Shown here piece after piece: positions 32,621 through 44,786 of a stretch of DNA of 64,000 bases (the stretch's first letter is position 1; every line of letters starts with the position of its first letter). A program made the position numbers and the translations under genes. Below the pieces are notes generated by a model. It was not told the origin of the DNA. It searched no databases and was given only the letters and a program-made list of their open reading frames with translations. Source of the DNA: Hysterangium stoloniferum (taxonomy: Eukaryota; Basidiomycota; Agaricomycetes; Hysterangiales; Hysterangiaceae); assembly GCA_015178975.1 (NCBI GenBank), contig WHVD01000225.1, forward strand, positions 1-64,000, read 5' to 3'.

Positions 32621-33144
32621 CCTCTTTGCCACTTCCGCTCCAAAGCAAAAGCCCATATATGTCTTATTGCATATAGCGAGAAGCCGAATAGTACGAGTGA
32701 GATTGTTATATTTGGGATCAAGCTGATGTTAAGCATAAAGTCTTTTTGTTGGAAAAAAATGGCCTGTGAGAAGCTAATGGTACAGTGTAGCAATAAATAC
32801 ATACGAGGCAAAAAGGCCATATTGATGAGCAAAGGGAAGGCTAAGGTCCCTGGGAGGATATCCAGCCCTTCTCTGTATCCCAAAAAATGTGCCATAGCAG
32901 AAGCGCCAGGAAAAATTGCAATGGTAGTGCTGAGAAGAGTCCAGCCCACCGCCTTGGGGTGTGATTTGGACAAGATATACAGAGAAATGTAGAAGCTGAA
33001 AGACAGCACAATCATAACACAGAAGCAGATATATCTTGCATCATGGGTTGATTGGGATATCCCTGTTGTTATCTGCACCTGCCAAAAGAAGAACATGGAT
33101 GGGAGAGGTAGTTCAGGGGTCGGACATGATGTGTGAGTGTACAT
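32587..33144 (-). CDS. hypothetical multi-pass membrane protein, possibly a fragment
   Basis: 185 codons with four hydrophobic stretches (YICFCVMIVLSFSFYISLYI; WTLLSTTIAIFPGASAMAHF; LAFPLLINMAFLPRMYLLLH; ISLVLFGFSLYAIRHIWAFA). No family recognised. The ORF runs into the minisatellite at its 3' end, so it may be truncated; no intron search was possible. One of the few stretches here without transposon sequence. Confidence 0.4.
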   Translation of the reverse strand: MYTHTSCPTPELPLPSMFFFWQVQITTGISQSTHDARYICFCVMIVLSFSFYISLYILSKSHPKAVGWTLLSTTIAIFPGASAMAHFLGYREGLDILPGTLAFPLLINMAFLPRMYLLLHCTISFSQAIFFQQKDFMLNISLIPNITISLVLFGFSLYAIRHIWAFALERKWQRGTWDGPTFRTH

Positions 33145-33472
33145 AAAAGGGAATAACGCGTCGTGTCACGTGCAATGAATGTGACTAATGCCTAGCTTGC
33201 CACCTGTGATCACTTATCGCAATGCATGTCTTATACAAAGTTCTCACAGTATTTGATTACTAACAATGCTATAGACTCGAATGGTCTCCAAAGATATGTT
33301 TCAGTTGAAAAGGCAAGAGAGTGAGTGTCCAATATCAGTACTAGGCATAGTGATATAGCAACCCCTTCATGGATTAATAAGGATTTTAACTACCAATACA
33401 TCTTTACTTGACTGTACAGTCGAAGGGGAAGGTAAAATAACCTATTTAGCCTTTTGTGATCTAACAGCACAT

Positions 33473-36007
33473 ATGCCACAGAGCTGCTCTATCCTTAGAC
33501 GTCTGTATCCTGAGGAACCATCTCAATTGCTATCTTCCACGCAGAGCAAATCCCAACCTCCAGAAGAGGTGACTTGCCTAGCACACCAGCTCACACGTCG
33601 AGCAACCTCCCAAACCCCCGCCACTGTACCCACACCCACACTTGTATCCGCACCAGAGGTAGAGGCAGCCTCCACGGCAATGGAAGTAGATGTAAGAGTA
33701 GTTGTCAAACCAGAAACAAGCGAATCACAAGGTGCTCCAAGGAAAAAGGTTTGCAATGTGTGTCTTCCTTAGTTGTTAATTATTCAACCCCTATTTACCT
33801 TGCAGCTACTAAAATGCCGTGCAAAAACAGGCGGGGCGGGTTAATAAACACACTTCTTGGGCTCGACGATGGCGACACATCAATGACTGCTCCGAGCAGT
33901 GCACAAGCTGAAGAGGTTCGAGAAAAGTCTGTTCCTGTGGTACGCACACATCACTCCTTTACCAGGAACAGTCAACTTAAAATATGCTAGCCTCCCACCC
34001 AGGAAGTCGCACATCCCGCCTCAAACGACGTGCGGGCATGGTTGGGACTCAACCCCTTGATCCCTTGACCCAGGATGAAGAGAATTGTTTTGGCATACAA
34101 CCCCTGAAGAAATTCAAAGCTTTATTCAAGGAAAGTGGGCATGCCCAAATGTCGAGGATGGAAGAGGAAAAAGAGGAAGGTGCGTCATTTCCAGGAGTCA
34201 GCACTAGGGCCATACCCAGTGACAAAATATTGCCGCCTCTCAGAAAGGAAGAGGAAGAGTCCCAAAACCCCAAGCCCAAGCCCAGAAGAGGAAGGCCAAT
34301 GCAGTGGATATTGATGAAGCCCCCAGTCAGGCGGAAGCAGTAGAGCATGCAGTTGAGGGATCCATTGAAGTTGGGCACTCTCAGGAACCCAAGACCATTG
34401 GAGGTTCAAGCAAAACCAAAGGCATTGCCCCAGCCTCACCCAAGTCACACCAAATCACACCCCAAAAGACCACATGCAATACCACCCTCACGACCGACAC
34501 TTGAGGAAATAAAGAGCAGTGAGGCCAAGGAAGATATTTGCATAACTGAAGAATGACCTGCAATTGATGGTTCTCGTCAAGCTGCTGCTGAAGATAAAGG
34601 TAAAAGCAAAGTCTGAAGTTCAAAAGGGTACTTTTTTTACCTTGCCTGCAACTGCTGAACTTTCCCAAGAGATGGACTAACCGAGACCGAGAAATTGTGC
34701 CATTGGTGTTGCACAAGCCAGAGGGATACGAACCAGAGCTCAGTGAGTAACATTTCAATTTATATCTCCGCCCTGAAACTATGAATTGCTATATTTCACC
34801 TTTGTAGCACACATGGATTTCAATTATGGCCAGCATACAAGAACTCGAAAAGATGCGCAGTCATTCGATGATGTTTCAGAAGATGGTGACAATGATGACA
34901 GCTACCCAACATTCACACAGCCCCACTGTGAGAGGTATGGCAAAATATACTCAGGAAATATAGTTGGATGAGCTCATACTATATTTTCTTTATTATTTCT
35001 ACTTTCTCTCTATTTTATTATACACTTATAATTAGTTCGACGACCTATGTATGTGGTACATTGACTCTTGTGGGCACATACACGCCAGACTTATGTATTC
35101 TAGTGCCTGTAGTTAAAACTCAGACACTTTTTACCTCATAACCACAACTTACCCAGACACACAGTTAGTGTCCTGTAAGTCGTGATTGAGGTATCGTCTC
35201 AACTGTCACAGATGGACTTCAACTATCTACACATTCTTCGTTTCGAACTGTACCAGTCAAAACCCCATCTATATCTCAATCCGTGTGGACGACATCCATG
35301 CTACTTTATCATTCAACTCTCGTTACTCTTTTCTACACTCGAGTAGTCACTTAGGATCGCACCTAACGGTCGATTCCTTTATTTCATTGTAGCTATCTAC
35401 TCTACTTTAGATAGTTACTTCACCCGGACATATCGAACTAAATAGTCAATACAACTACGTGTTGTACCTAAACGGTCAATATTCTTCATATGTAGAACAG
35501 TTAGAACTTCCACCACTCTTCACACCACCCTCAAGTCGCACTGAATCTCAACCCAAACCCAGATCCCATGCAAAACCGCCCACATGACCAAAACCGACAC
35601 TTGAGGAAATAAATAGCAGGGAGGCTGAGGAAGAGATTCACATGACTGAAGAATGACCTGCAGTTGATGATTCTCATCAAGTTGTTGCTGAAGATAAAGG
35701 TAAAGGTAAAAGCAAAGTCCCCCGCCTAACCCCGGCTTCAACAACAAAAAAATTCCAACCACTGTTTGACCTGGACTCCAAAGAAGAAGAGATCGAGGCA
35801 GCAGTGGCATCGGCCTTATTGGCTGACATGGCGGATACAACCCAGGACATGGACTTGACACTGGGTACAAATTTGCCCAGTCAGGTGATGACAAGAAGAG
35901 GGACCAAATGGAAAGTCATGGCTACTATCCAGGAAAGTGATTCAGGTGATGAAGATGGGATGACATTTGGTGGCTTTTCGAAGCAGCCTATGAAAAGGCG
36001 AAAATGA
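33473..36007 (+). pseudogene. degenerate low-complexity gene of unknown function, split by an LTR
   Basis: Several + strand exon-like runs: 33473-33749 (rich in Thr/Pro, ending at a plausible donor AAG|GTTTGC), 33805-33930, 33984-34343 (acidic/basic, KKFKALFKE, PKPKPRRGRP), then 35724-36007 (EEEIEAAVASALLADMADTT ... DSGDEDGMTFGGFSKQPMKR, stop). A segment of about 190 bases (34430-34620) is repeated at 35525-35720 (both contain GACACTTGAGGAAATAAA). Frames are broken and a solo LTR sits at 34927-35524. Product unknown. Confidence 0.4.
34927..35524 (+). mobile_element. solo LTR, family C
   Basis: 598 bases, TGTGAGAGGTATGGC...CTCTTCACA, with CCAC duplicated at both edges (34923-34926 and 35525-35528). 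Several arms of its hairpins have changed from the other copies. Confidence 0.85.
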
Positions 36008-36621
36008 GTTCGAGATGTGGTATTTATCGGCCTATGTAAACGTATGTGATATTAGGATATTAGGTTTGAACGGTCTTGACTGCCTTTTCAGCCTAGTCGA
36101 CACGTTTGGTTTTTATCACCATTAAATCAATATAACATTCTGTAGCTAAAGTAAAATCGATTTTGCAACTTACAATCACTGGTACAATGCATCAATTAAT
36201 CGTAAACATTACCTTTTGGGAGTAGTATTGCCACTACAACTGAAGGGATCTGGCATGCTAAAATTAGTATATAGCAAGTACGAAGTAACACTTGCCTACT
36301 CTTCGCGTTTTCCAATGAATACATCGAATTTGGACGACAGGCTATATTGCCAGAAACTGCCTAATGGTGCACTCCGTATCCACTGCCAAAGTATATTTAG
36401 ACCCCCACCTTATTGGTGAGTTACTAGGATTTAACTGATTAAGTCTGTCGACTCTCAGAATTATAGGGGAGACTTACTGCCACCCGGAATTCCGGCCCAC
36501 CCCTTAACACCTAAAACTCCCCTGTGTTTACCCTGCTCTAGTTCACTGAGTTTGTCAATTTTTTTCTAGTTCCCAATTCTACACATGATGCTCACTGTAA
36601 CCACATCATCTCCTAAGCAAA

Positions 36622-37409
36622 ATGACCATGTCTCATCCCTCATCTTTCAACTTTGCATATTCAAAAAGTCTCTGGGGAGCTTGGTGTCAGTTGTATGCAG
36701 CAATTTATGACATAGATCCTCTTCTCGCCCTCGAAGTTCATGAAGTTTTGGTTGACCAGTATGAACTAGCACTGTATGGCCATTCCCAACCCCACAATGA
36801 AGAGAAATTAACCTTTTGAGGTTCAGATCCAGAACCGCCCAGGATATCTTTCATTCTCTTGAAAGGTTTTCTATGATCTTGAAAGATTATCCAGACATCC
36901 TCATCCATTTCACTTGCCTTGCACTGCCACTTCAAGGTTATCGGTTTGTGCATTGCCCCAGTGGTCATAAACACCTTATATTACATTGCCAAGCCGAGAT
37001 GGCAGGTGGCCCATTCATTCAAGATGAGAAAGGAAAACTGATTCCTTGTATGCTTGCCAGCAAATCATGGTGGAAAACTCCACTGAAGGTAGCTGCATGG
37101 ATGCTTGTTCATCACAAATGGATCACAGTTGTCAGAGCAGAAGCTGCTACCAAATTGACCTCACACCTTCTACCAGACTACAATACTGATATTACATGTT
37201 TTGAAGATCATTCCAGAGATATCCCTGGAATAGAGTTCCTATATACAGAGCTGGATTCATTGGTCATCAGTCAAAAAAATCCTCATGTGACAGAGGTGGT
37301 TGTGGTCAACTTGGAACAGGCAGTTCCAAAAAAATCGAGTTTAAGCTCTATAAATTTTTGCCATAAATTTTGTGTCAGAAATTACCTAGTTCCTATTGAG
37401 GAGTGGTAG
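36622..37409 (+). pseudogene. hypothetical gene remnant
   Basis: Two overlapping + frames: 36622-36819 (SLWGAWCQLYAAIYDIDPLL) and 36816-37409 (about 197 codons, SWWKTPLKVAAWMLVHHKWI). A shift of frame near 36816 links them. No domain recognised; could be an exon pair or a decayed gene. Confidence 0.35.
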
Positions 37410-38750
37410 ACTTTGGAACAGGCAGTTCCAAGAAAATATAGCTGACAGAAAAAATGACAGTGAAAATTGTGCTCAGAGGTGATAGTAGATGATGGTGCAA
37501 AATGACATGCTAAAATTCACTTAGAGGTGATAATAGGGTGGTGGTGTAAAATAGCACCCCAAAAATTCCTCAGTGTACTGGTGAGGTAAAAATGTGCCCA
37601 GAGGTGACAATGAGACGATGTTTTATGTGTTGCAATAGAATGTTGAAATCGACGCCAGAATCTGATAGCAGGTGAGATTGTATCGCTGATTGAATGGGAC
37701 AGATAAGGTGACAACACTGAGGATGTTGAGTGCAGATGCAACAGATGTGGTGGTGATGAGACAATTAAGCGGATGTAATTATGTGCTAGAGTAGGTTGAG
37801 AGAGACATTGAAGGATGGTGGATATGATGCACGTGCAATGAGTGTGGTGAAGGATGGATAAACACTATTGCACAGCAAACCTAAACAAAGGAGGGGCCAC
37901 TTCTTTCCATAGTGCGGTGTTCTCTTCTCAATACTCCTCCTCGCCACTCTAAGGAATGGAAGATATGAAGGCAGCTGCGATCAGTGCATTGAACATAAAC
38001 ATAGGGAGCGCCTCCTTCCTATTGTGTGGTGTCTTAACTCTCAATGCTCCCCCTCACCACTCTACTCCTCCTGTTACATAGTTCCCTGTTGGAGACCTAA
38101 AAAAAAACCATGCAATTAAATAAATTGGGTTGACGTGAGATAGGATATGAGCACTTCGTTGGATGTGCAAAGGCAATTGTAAAATGGTTGCCTAGGTGAC
38201 ACAAAACAAAGCTCCTGCAACTTGTTGAATTAATGACGACCTGTATAGTTGTAGAACGGTTGTAACATCTTAATGAAATATATCCCAGGTTCATGAATCG
38301 AAGGGGGTTGCCACATTGGTTGTCCAGTTCTCGAGGTCATTTATGAAATATCATCAATGTAGTCGAGACTTGTAGTGACATTCAAGAGATATAGATTGTG
38401 CAATACTGCCACTTAAAAAAAAGCTAGTAGGGTAGACCAAAAATGAGGTTGGAGGGAAATGATGTAGTTGTGTTAAATAGAATTATGATGGACATGATAA
38501 ATGTGCTTTAAATGATTATTGTTGTGGTGGAATGGTCCCCAGGTTCAACCAAAAATAATGGGGTGATCAGTACCATTGTAAGAACAATGAGCCCTAAAGA
38601 AAATATTGGGTGAAGAGTATTTCGAAGATGAATACAACCTGTGCAGAAAGTGGAAGGTGGTCTTGAGACTTGAAAACACAATTGGACAGTGTTTCATGAC
38701 TTGGTTATACGGTGCAAGCCAGGGCCCATAACCTGTTAAAAGTGTAGAAA
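37410..38750. other. no gene seen
   Basis: Low-GC sequence with short direct repeats (AATTCNCTNAGAGGTGA type at 37465-37600; CTCCTCGCCACTCTAAGG / CCCCTCACCACTCTACTCC near 37945 and 38050). No coding or RNA feature I can support. Confidence 0.5.
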
Positions 38751-38834
38751 ATGAATGGCCAGACTGGGGATTGAACCCAGGGCTTCTGCATTATAGCAGG
38801 TGTTAGATTGAGTAATGCTAGCAGTGCTTCCCAG

Positions 38835-38906
38835 GGTCAGGTGGTGTAATGGTTAACACCCCTGCTATATATGCAGAAGCCCTGGGTTAAATCCCCAGTC
38901 TGGCCA
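38835..38906 (+). ncRNA. tRNA-like repeat core
   Basis: Acceptor arms GGTCAGG / TCTGGCC, D-arm GTGT-AATGGTTA-ACAC, internal promoter A box TGGTGTAATGG and B box GGTTAAATCCC (one base off consensus). The anticodon stem CTGC-TATATAT-GCAG has A at the position before the anticodon where U is universal, so it is unlikely to be a working tRNA. Confidence 0.5.
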
Positions 38907-39117
38907 TTCATTTTCTACACTTTCAACAGGTTATGGGCCCCGCTGTGTGCTATAGGGCATGGTTCCTGTGTGTAGAGTGAACAGCTATATTTGTGTGTGG
39001 TATAGTGGACAAGTCTGGACAAAAGAGCCAGAGAGGACCTATATCTGCTTATAGTATAGTTGAGTGCTAGCATTAAGGGAGTGTGTTAGATTGAGTAATG
39101 CTAGCAGTGCTTCCCAG

Positions 39118-39189
39118 GGTCAGGTGGTGTAATGGTTAACACCCCTGCTATATATGCAGAAGCCCTGGGTTCAATCCCCAGTCTGGCCA
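39118..39189 (+). ncRNA. tRNA-like repeat core
   Basis: As the previous copy, but with a consensus B box GGTTCAATCCC. Both Pol III promoter boxes are intact, so transcription is plausible. Looks like the head of a tRNA-derived short interspersed element. Confidence 0.55.
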
Positions 39190-39457
39190 TTCATTTTCTA
39201 CACTTTCAACAGCAGGGGTGTTACCCATTACACCACCTGACCCTGGGAAACAGTGCTAGTATTACATAATTTAACACACTCCCATAATGCTAGCACTCAG
39301 CTACATTATATGCAAATATAGGTCCTCTCTGACTCTTTTTTGTCTAGACTTGTCCACTATACCACACATACAAATATAGCTGTTCACTCTACACACAAGA
39401 ACCATGCCTTATAGCACACAGTGGGGCCCATAACCTGTTAAAAGTGTAGAAAATGAA

Positions 39458-39529
39458 TGGCCAGACTGGGGATTGAACCCAGGGCTTCTGCATATATAGC
39501 AGGGGTGTTACCCATTACATCACCTGACC
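39458..39529 (-). ncRNA. tRNA-like repeat core, inverted copy
   Basis: Same core on -, B box GGTTCAATCCCC, A box TGATGTAATGG. Flanked by the same 5' and 3' unique parts of the repeat in reversed order. Confidence 0.52.
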
Positions 39530-39569
39530 CTGGGAAACAGTGCTAGTATTACATAATTTAACACTTCAT

Positions 39570-39859
39570 ACTGCATAGTCAAAGCTCAAATTATCATCAG
39601 CTTCTACTTGCATCTCACATTACTCATATCATCCTCTCTCCTCCTAACTTGTTACTTCATTAACTTGCCCTTTGGAATCATACCATAAGGTCAATTCCAT
39701 TCCCCCTTAGTCATCTTAGTTATCCTATGGCTACTTAAGTCGACTAAACTTATTCTACTACATATATTGTACTTTGATAGTCAATATATTATCATGTTGT
39801 ACCTAGACAGTTGATATTCTTCATATATAGAGCAGTCAGAACTTCCACAACTCTTCACA
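39570..39859 (+). mobile_element. LTR remnant, family C-like
   Basis: Ends AACTTCCACAACTCTTCACA and has the C-type series TATTGTACTTTGATAGTCAATA, but has drifted. The 5' part is lost or unrecognisable. It interrupts the family G LTR that resumes at 39860. Confidence 0.6.
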
Positions 39860-40140
39860 CTACCTTTACTCTTTCTTTAACTCTGCAAGTAACATCTAAT
39901 CACACCTCTAGATCAATCTCCATTCTGGCTACTGTCAGCCTGATTGCACTATAAGGTCAATCCCCTTTCTTAAGTATCCTTCTCATTGATCACACTTTGA
40001 GAGTCAATCCCACTTCTATTATTAAGATATCAATTGTCATACTATTTAGCTATTACTATTCTAGTAGTCAATACTCTTACCACACTGTTACAAGTCAGTA
40101 TTGCTCACACATTGAGTGGTAAATTACTCAACTCTTCACA
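39860..40140 (+). mobile_element. partial LTR, family G
   Basis: Reverse complement of the 3' end part of the LTR at 40622-42023 (e.g. TCTAGATCAATCTCCATTC; ACACATTGAGTGGTAAATT...CTCTTCACA). Faces that LTR across a 480 bp gap. Confidence 0.75.
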
Positions 40141-40446
40141 CTGGGGAAAGAACAACTCTGCCACCACTATGTAGGAAAATCAACCTAACAGGTGATCCTA
40201 CTTCATCACCATTGATCTCCTTGGAGTAGAATGAGCTCCACTTGTCATTTGCAGGTTTAGCATAGTGAATTTGATTCTTATAAGCCTTTTGTAACATGAC
40301 CTGCTGCAGTGGAAATGACAAAGTGGAGCTTTTGTCTGCAGTGTAAATCCCAAGAACACTGGAAAATAAGGTCTGTGTTCAGTCATTCTAACAGAATCCG
40401 ACATAGTTTGCTGGGGTTCTTGACCAACATCTGTTTCTTGCATCAT
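40141..40446 (-). pseudogene. gag: gag N-terminal fragment of a third element
   Basis: On -: MSFPLQQVMLQKAYKNQIHY then KWSSFYSKEINGDEV, matching FPPRQVMLEHHG...KWSSYYASRVLRDKV of the gag at 17389. Truncated after about 45 residues. The leader and primer site run to 40621. Confidence 0.7.
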
Positions 40447-40601
40447 TAGAGAAGACTTTCATGTGGTAATGTTGCTGGGTAGTCCAATACCAGGTTGTTC
40501 CTTTCTAGTTCTAGTTGTGCCCACAGGCATATAGGAATTTGGGAGGCTCCCCTCTGCCCAGGGTCATAACACTGTTATGTTTTTTGCTCACAGGAAATGA
40601 G

Positions 40602-40621
40602 GGTCTCACCCAGATCACCAC
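40602..40621 (-). other. primer-binding site, diverged
   Basis: On - GTGGTGATCTGGGTGAGACC directly follows the LTR end CTCTTCACA; same position and first bases as at 17306 and 22119-22138. Confidence 0.6.
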
Positions 40622-41322
40622 TGTGAAGAGTCATGTAAATTACCACTCAATGTGCAAGCAATACTGACTTGTAACAGTGTGCCATAAAGGGCATCGACTA
40701 TTAGGATAGTAATAGCTAAATAGTATAATAATCAAGTATCCTTACGATAGAAGTAAGATCAACCCTCAAAGTGCGATCAACAAGAAGAATACTTAAGAAA
40801 GGGAATCAACCTTACAGTGTGATCAGGCTGACAGTATGTAGCTGGAATAGAGATCAATCTAGAGGTGCAATTAGACATTACTTGCAGAGTTATTAAAGAA
40901 AGAGTAAAGGTAGTATCACTACTATGAGAAGGATATGGAATAACCTTGAGAGGTGTAGTCTATTGTGCAAAGTCTTAGTAGTACCAAGCAGACTTTGACT
41001 GCTTCAGTGTGAAGTCTTGCTTACTGTCAAAATATAAAGAGTGATAACATAGTTGTTATTGAGACAGAACCCCAAACCAATACTTGCATTGTGCAGGTAG
41101 TGGTTGTCAGGGATAAAAAGTGTCTGATTAACTGTAACGATTATAGTTACATATGGATATGTCACTGTTGTGGACTTGTGGGTGCTCATGCACCTACAAA
41201 CATACATTATATGGACCTTCACACTACTAAATGCAAGATATATCTTGCATTTAAAGTGAAGGAAAAATAATTTAAAATAGTTTAAAAAAAGAATAAAATA
41301 AAATAAAAGCAATACTCTATCC

Positions 41323-41992
41323 TGTCACAACTGTCACTGTCACAACATTGTCACAAAATATTCAAGGTAATTTTTGACAACTCTTTGACTTTGACTTGAC
41401 TAATGAATTCAACTCAACTCCTATTCAACTTTCTTCAACAATATCAAATATCTTTGACATGTCTCAGTTTGATGTCACGAATGATTTCATTATTAAATCA
41501 TAACATAGTCATAGGTAAACAATGGAAAGCATAAAAGGACCATGATAGGAGTGAAGGAAGTCAGTCAGAGAATCTCAACTATCATCTGTATGTATATTAG
41601 TTTCTGTATCAGTAATCCAAGTCTCATATTATCTGAAAGGCTGCTGTCTAATGCAGCCTTACATTGGCATCGGTCCAGACGTTGATAGGACCAAACTGTA
41701 TTCCTCAAGAACGGCGAGTACGATACACGATGATGACGGTAAGTAAAACGATATGAAAAAACTACTATGCGCGTCTGTGATAACGTAATCAGTATGTCGT
41801 AAGCCACCAGGCTTACATTATCATAGCTTTTCAACATTACATCAGTGAGCCTTCATGTCTAGTATTAGCCTCTCACTTTATCAGCAGGATGAAGTAATAC
41901 TTTGTTGAACAAGGCTTCCAAATTCAATAAATAAAATACTGTATTATTTGATTAGTATTCAACTTTGTCAAGTAGAAATTTAATTCATGTCA
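41323..41992. mobile_element. solo LTR, family E, old copy
   Basis: TGTCACAACT...TTCATGTCA, flanked by TATCC / GATCC (one mismatch). Aligns with 9414-9842 once the LTR-F insertion is removed. Confidence 0.78.
41634..41817 (-). mobile_element. solo LTR, family F
   Basis: 184 bases, TGTAAGCC...GCCTTTCA on -, flanked by TTATC (41629-41633 and 41818-41822). Same family as 31228-31442. Confidence 0.85.
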
Positions 41993-42398
41993 GATCCCCT
42001 TATAAAGTATTTTGTCATTCACAGTCTATCCTTCACACCAATAATGAGATGGCAAGGGTTTTCTAGTGAGAAACAAGTGGCAGGGGTCCAAAATAATGGG
42101 ATCCTAACACTCATACTTACCATCAAAGCTCAGAACTATGTATCTACTCAAACTCACTCATCACTGCTTACATCTCTTCACATTTTTCTATTTCTTTCTT
42201 GCAAACTACTCTTACTTACCTCCATTTCATTAGACTTGTTCCATCAGAATTGTACTGCAAGGGTCAATTCCCACTTATTATCATAATTGTGTCCAGCTCC
42301 CTCACAGTTTCACATGACAATTATTCTTCTTCATTACTTATATTGTACTTTGATCAATATAATTTTATTGCACCTAGAAGGTCAATATTCTTTGTATA

Positions 42399-43849
42399 TG
42401 TTACGACTGGAATTCCCACCGGACTCCAGGCACTAACTTACATATACACACCCACGCCCTATACGCACCCATTGTCAGTTTACTGGAATTCCTGCTGGAC
42501 TCTGTACATCAGCCTTGTCTACGTTCGACTTCATTACATTGTGTTTCAGTCACTGGAAAACCCACCGGACTCCACCCCTGTCTATGTCTGACCTCATCCC
42601 ACGCATCAGTCACCAGACCCTGCTCAGAAAACCCGTCATCCCTCTAACAGAGCCCTGTTCCCATTTTAGTCAAATGACCTGTCATGATTCAGACTCCACT
42701 CCCGCTCCGTTTCCCATTATGGTTTATGATTTGTCACGATTCGGACTCCGCTCTGTTCCGTCCCATTTCTAACACCAAATTTGGTGTTTACTATTCTCGT
42801 TTTATGTTTTGCTAGTTTTGTTTCATTATTACTAGATTTGGTATGTCATTCATTCCACGGTCTATTTAGTCTGGCAGATGTTGTACATACAATCCAGTCA
42901 GAAAATCGGCTTAGATTCCCCCCAGTGTGAAGAGTGGTAGAAGTTCTAACTGTTCTATATACGAAGAATATCAACCGTTGAAGTACGATACCACAATGTA
43001 TTGACTAATACGGACCGAACGCATATTGACTACTTAGTTCAATATGGTAGAGAGAAGTAGCTATCTAAAGTAAGGTAGATAGCTAGAACGAATAAGCAGA
43101 ATCGACTGGTTAAGTGCGATTCTGGACAACTGCTCGAGTGCAAGTAGAGTAGTTAGAGAGTCAAATAATAGAGTAGCGTGGATGTAGTCCACGCGAGTTG
43201 AGATAGGGTTTGAGTTTCGACTGATACAGTTCGAAACTCAGTTTGAATGAGTAGCTAAAGCCCGTCTGTGATGGTCGAGACGATACACCAATCACAACTT
43301 ACAGGACACTAACAGGTGTCTGGGTAAGTTGTGGTTGTGGTGTAAAAAGTGTCTGAGTTCTAAACTACGGGCGCTAGAATACATAAGTCTGCGTGTGCGC
43401 CCATAAGAGTCGATGTACCGCATACATAGGTCGTCGAACTAATTATAGGTATAATAAAAGAGAGAAAATAGAAATAATAAAGGAGATATAGTAAGAGCTC
43501 ATCCGACTATATTTCCTGAGTGTATTTCGCCATACCTCTCACACCCAGTAATCTAATACATTTTCTGCTCTAAACTCCTACTTGAATTACACCGCTCATG
43601 CTAGTCAAAGCCCATGGGCTCCAGTGCATCTATCTCTCCTATTTATCTCGACTCACGACCTCTTGACCCATGACCTCTGACCTATGACCCCTCAACCCAC
43701 AAACCTCGCCTGGACTCCCTGGGATTCCCATCTGCCTGTCTGAAATTGGACAACACAATCTTGCGAGGGTGCAGCCTATAAGCTGAAGCCTAGTCCTACT
43801 GGATATTCCACAGGTTTCTCCAGAAACCCACCGTGTATGTACCCTAACA
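42399..43849 (+). mobile_element. solo LTR, family H, with nested LTR-C
   Basis: TGTTACGACTGG...CCCTAACA, flanked by GTATA (42394-42398 and 43850-43854). About 830 bases without the nested LTR. Strand is chosen arbitrarily from the TGTTACG start. Confidence 0.85.
42926..43543 (-). mobile_element. solo LTR, family C
   Basis: 618 bases flanked by CCCAG (42921-42925 and 43544-43548). Keeps the paired arms of the family hairpins. Confidence 0.92.
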
Positions 43850-43886
43850 GTATATTGAGCAGTCAGAACTTCTATGACTCTTCACA

Positions 43887-44786
43887 CTGGCTATGAAGGT
43901 ACTGAGGAAAATGTCTTGGATTCTTGCTACAGTACTTGGGAATGCCTCTGAAGTTGTTTTGGACTTCCATGCCACAAACCCAAGCATATCCAGGACTGTT
44001 GATCCACCCCTTGTTTGATCCTTCCTGCTCTTCTATCACTCTTCATAATCCCATTTTCAGAATTCCACTATGTTCTGTATCACTCAGTATAGTCTCTACC
44101 TGTATTCTACTATTCCTCAGTTTGAATATTGACCTAGGTATTCTCCCATTCTGTTATTAGTGTCTCATACTCTAGTCTTCAGCAAGTCTGAGGTTCTAAT
44201 CATCATCAACCTCAGGCTGGCCCTCTGGTTATCAGCTACAGTAAGTGTTGTTTACTTTGTTTGAATCATACTTCTTGCTTGTTTCCAAAATACCAGAGCA
44301 CCCAGACAGTTCATGTGAGGGGATAATACATAAGTTGAAGCCAAGCTCCACTTGTCTTTAAACTGGACCTCTGGTTAAGTATGAACAGAACTCTCTGGAA
44401 TATGGCCAGTTGTGTGGACATATTGAGTAGTTAGATATGTTCAGGTCAGGGTTCAGTGTGATTTCAAGTCAGTGGTCAAGGTGAAGATCTGTGCAATTTC
44501 AGGTTAATGTCTTATTCATATAGGGCCCATAACCTATAACAAATACAGTTGATCAGTTGATATGAAGGGGATGGTTTGACTGTCTGTATCATACCAATCT
44601 GTGTGTAGTTATACAACAATGGAACAATAGAACTAAGAATGGTTATAAGGTGTGATTGAGTGATTGAATCAAACAAAAGAATGAATGAAATGTGGAATAT
44701 GATCTGACTGTAAAGAATCGGACAACAAGAACGAAACCTCATGGTCTGCTATTGAGACGTTCCGGATCTTGAGTACGCGTTAGCCT
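43887..44786. other. no gene seen
   Basis: A 78-codon ORF at 43924 has no recognisable feature. Around 44520 a short match GGGCCCATAACCT to the 3' part of the tRNA-like repeats. Nothing else supported. Confidence 0.5.

Larger units (their letters stand above)
38752..39550. repeat. cluster of tRNA-like repeats in direct and inverted order
   Basis: A unit of about 280 bases (TGTTAGATTGAGTAATGC ... tRNA-like core ... TTCTACACTTTCAACAGG ... GAGTGCTAGCATTAAGG) occurs tandemly from 38804 and again from 39085, then reversed from about 39213 to 39550. Truncated cores lie at 38752-38801 (-) and 39213-39245 (-). The two halves form a large imperfect palindrome centred near 39210. Confidence 0.75.
40622..42023 (-). 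mobile_element. 5' LTR, family G, with two nested insertions
   Basis: About 732 bases once nested DNA is removed. On - it starts TGTGAATGACAAAATAC and ends CTCTTCACA. LTR-E sits inside it, and LTR-F sits inside LTR-E: three generations of insertion. Has a short perfect stem GATATATCTTGCAT-type near 41225-41250. Confidence 0.75.
42100..43886 (+). mobile_element. LTR remnant, family C/G-like, hosting LTR-H
   Basis: Left part to 42398 and right part 43850-43886 join into GGTCAATATTCTTTGTATATTGAGCAGTCAGAA ... CTCTTCACA in pieces on either side of LTR-H, the family-typical end. The left boundary is uncertain. Confidence 0.5.

Noticed and set aside
33523..34758. Long - strand ORFs opposite 33473-34620
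   Set aside because: Shadow frames of the + strand low-complexity gene; no domain, and the + strand has better exon-like boundaries.
38835..38906. Functional tRNA gene
   Set aside because: Position 33 is not U and the anticodon stem is imperfect; the unit is a dispersed repeat.
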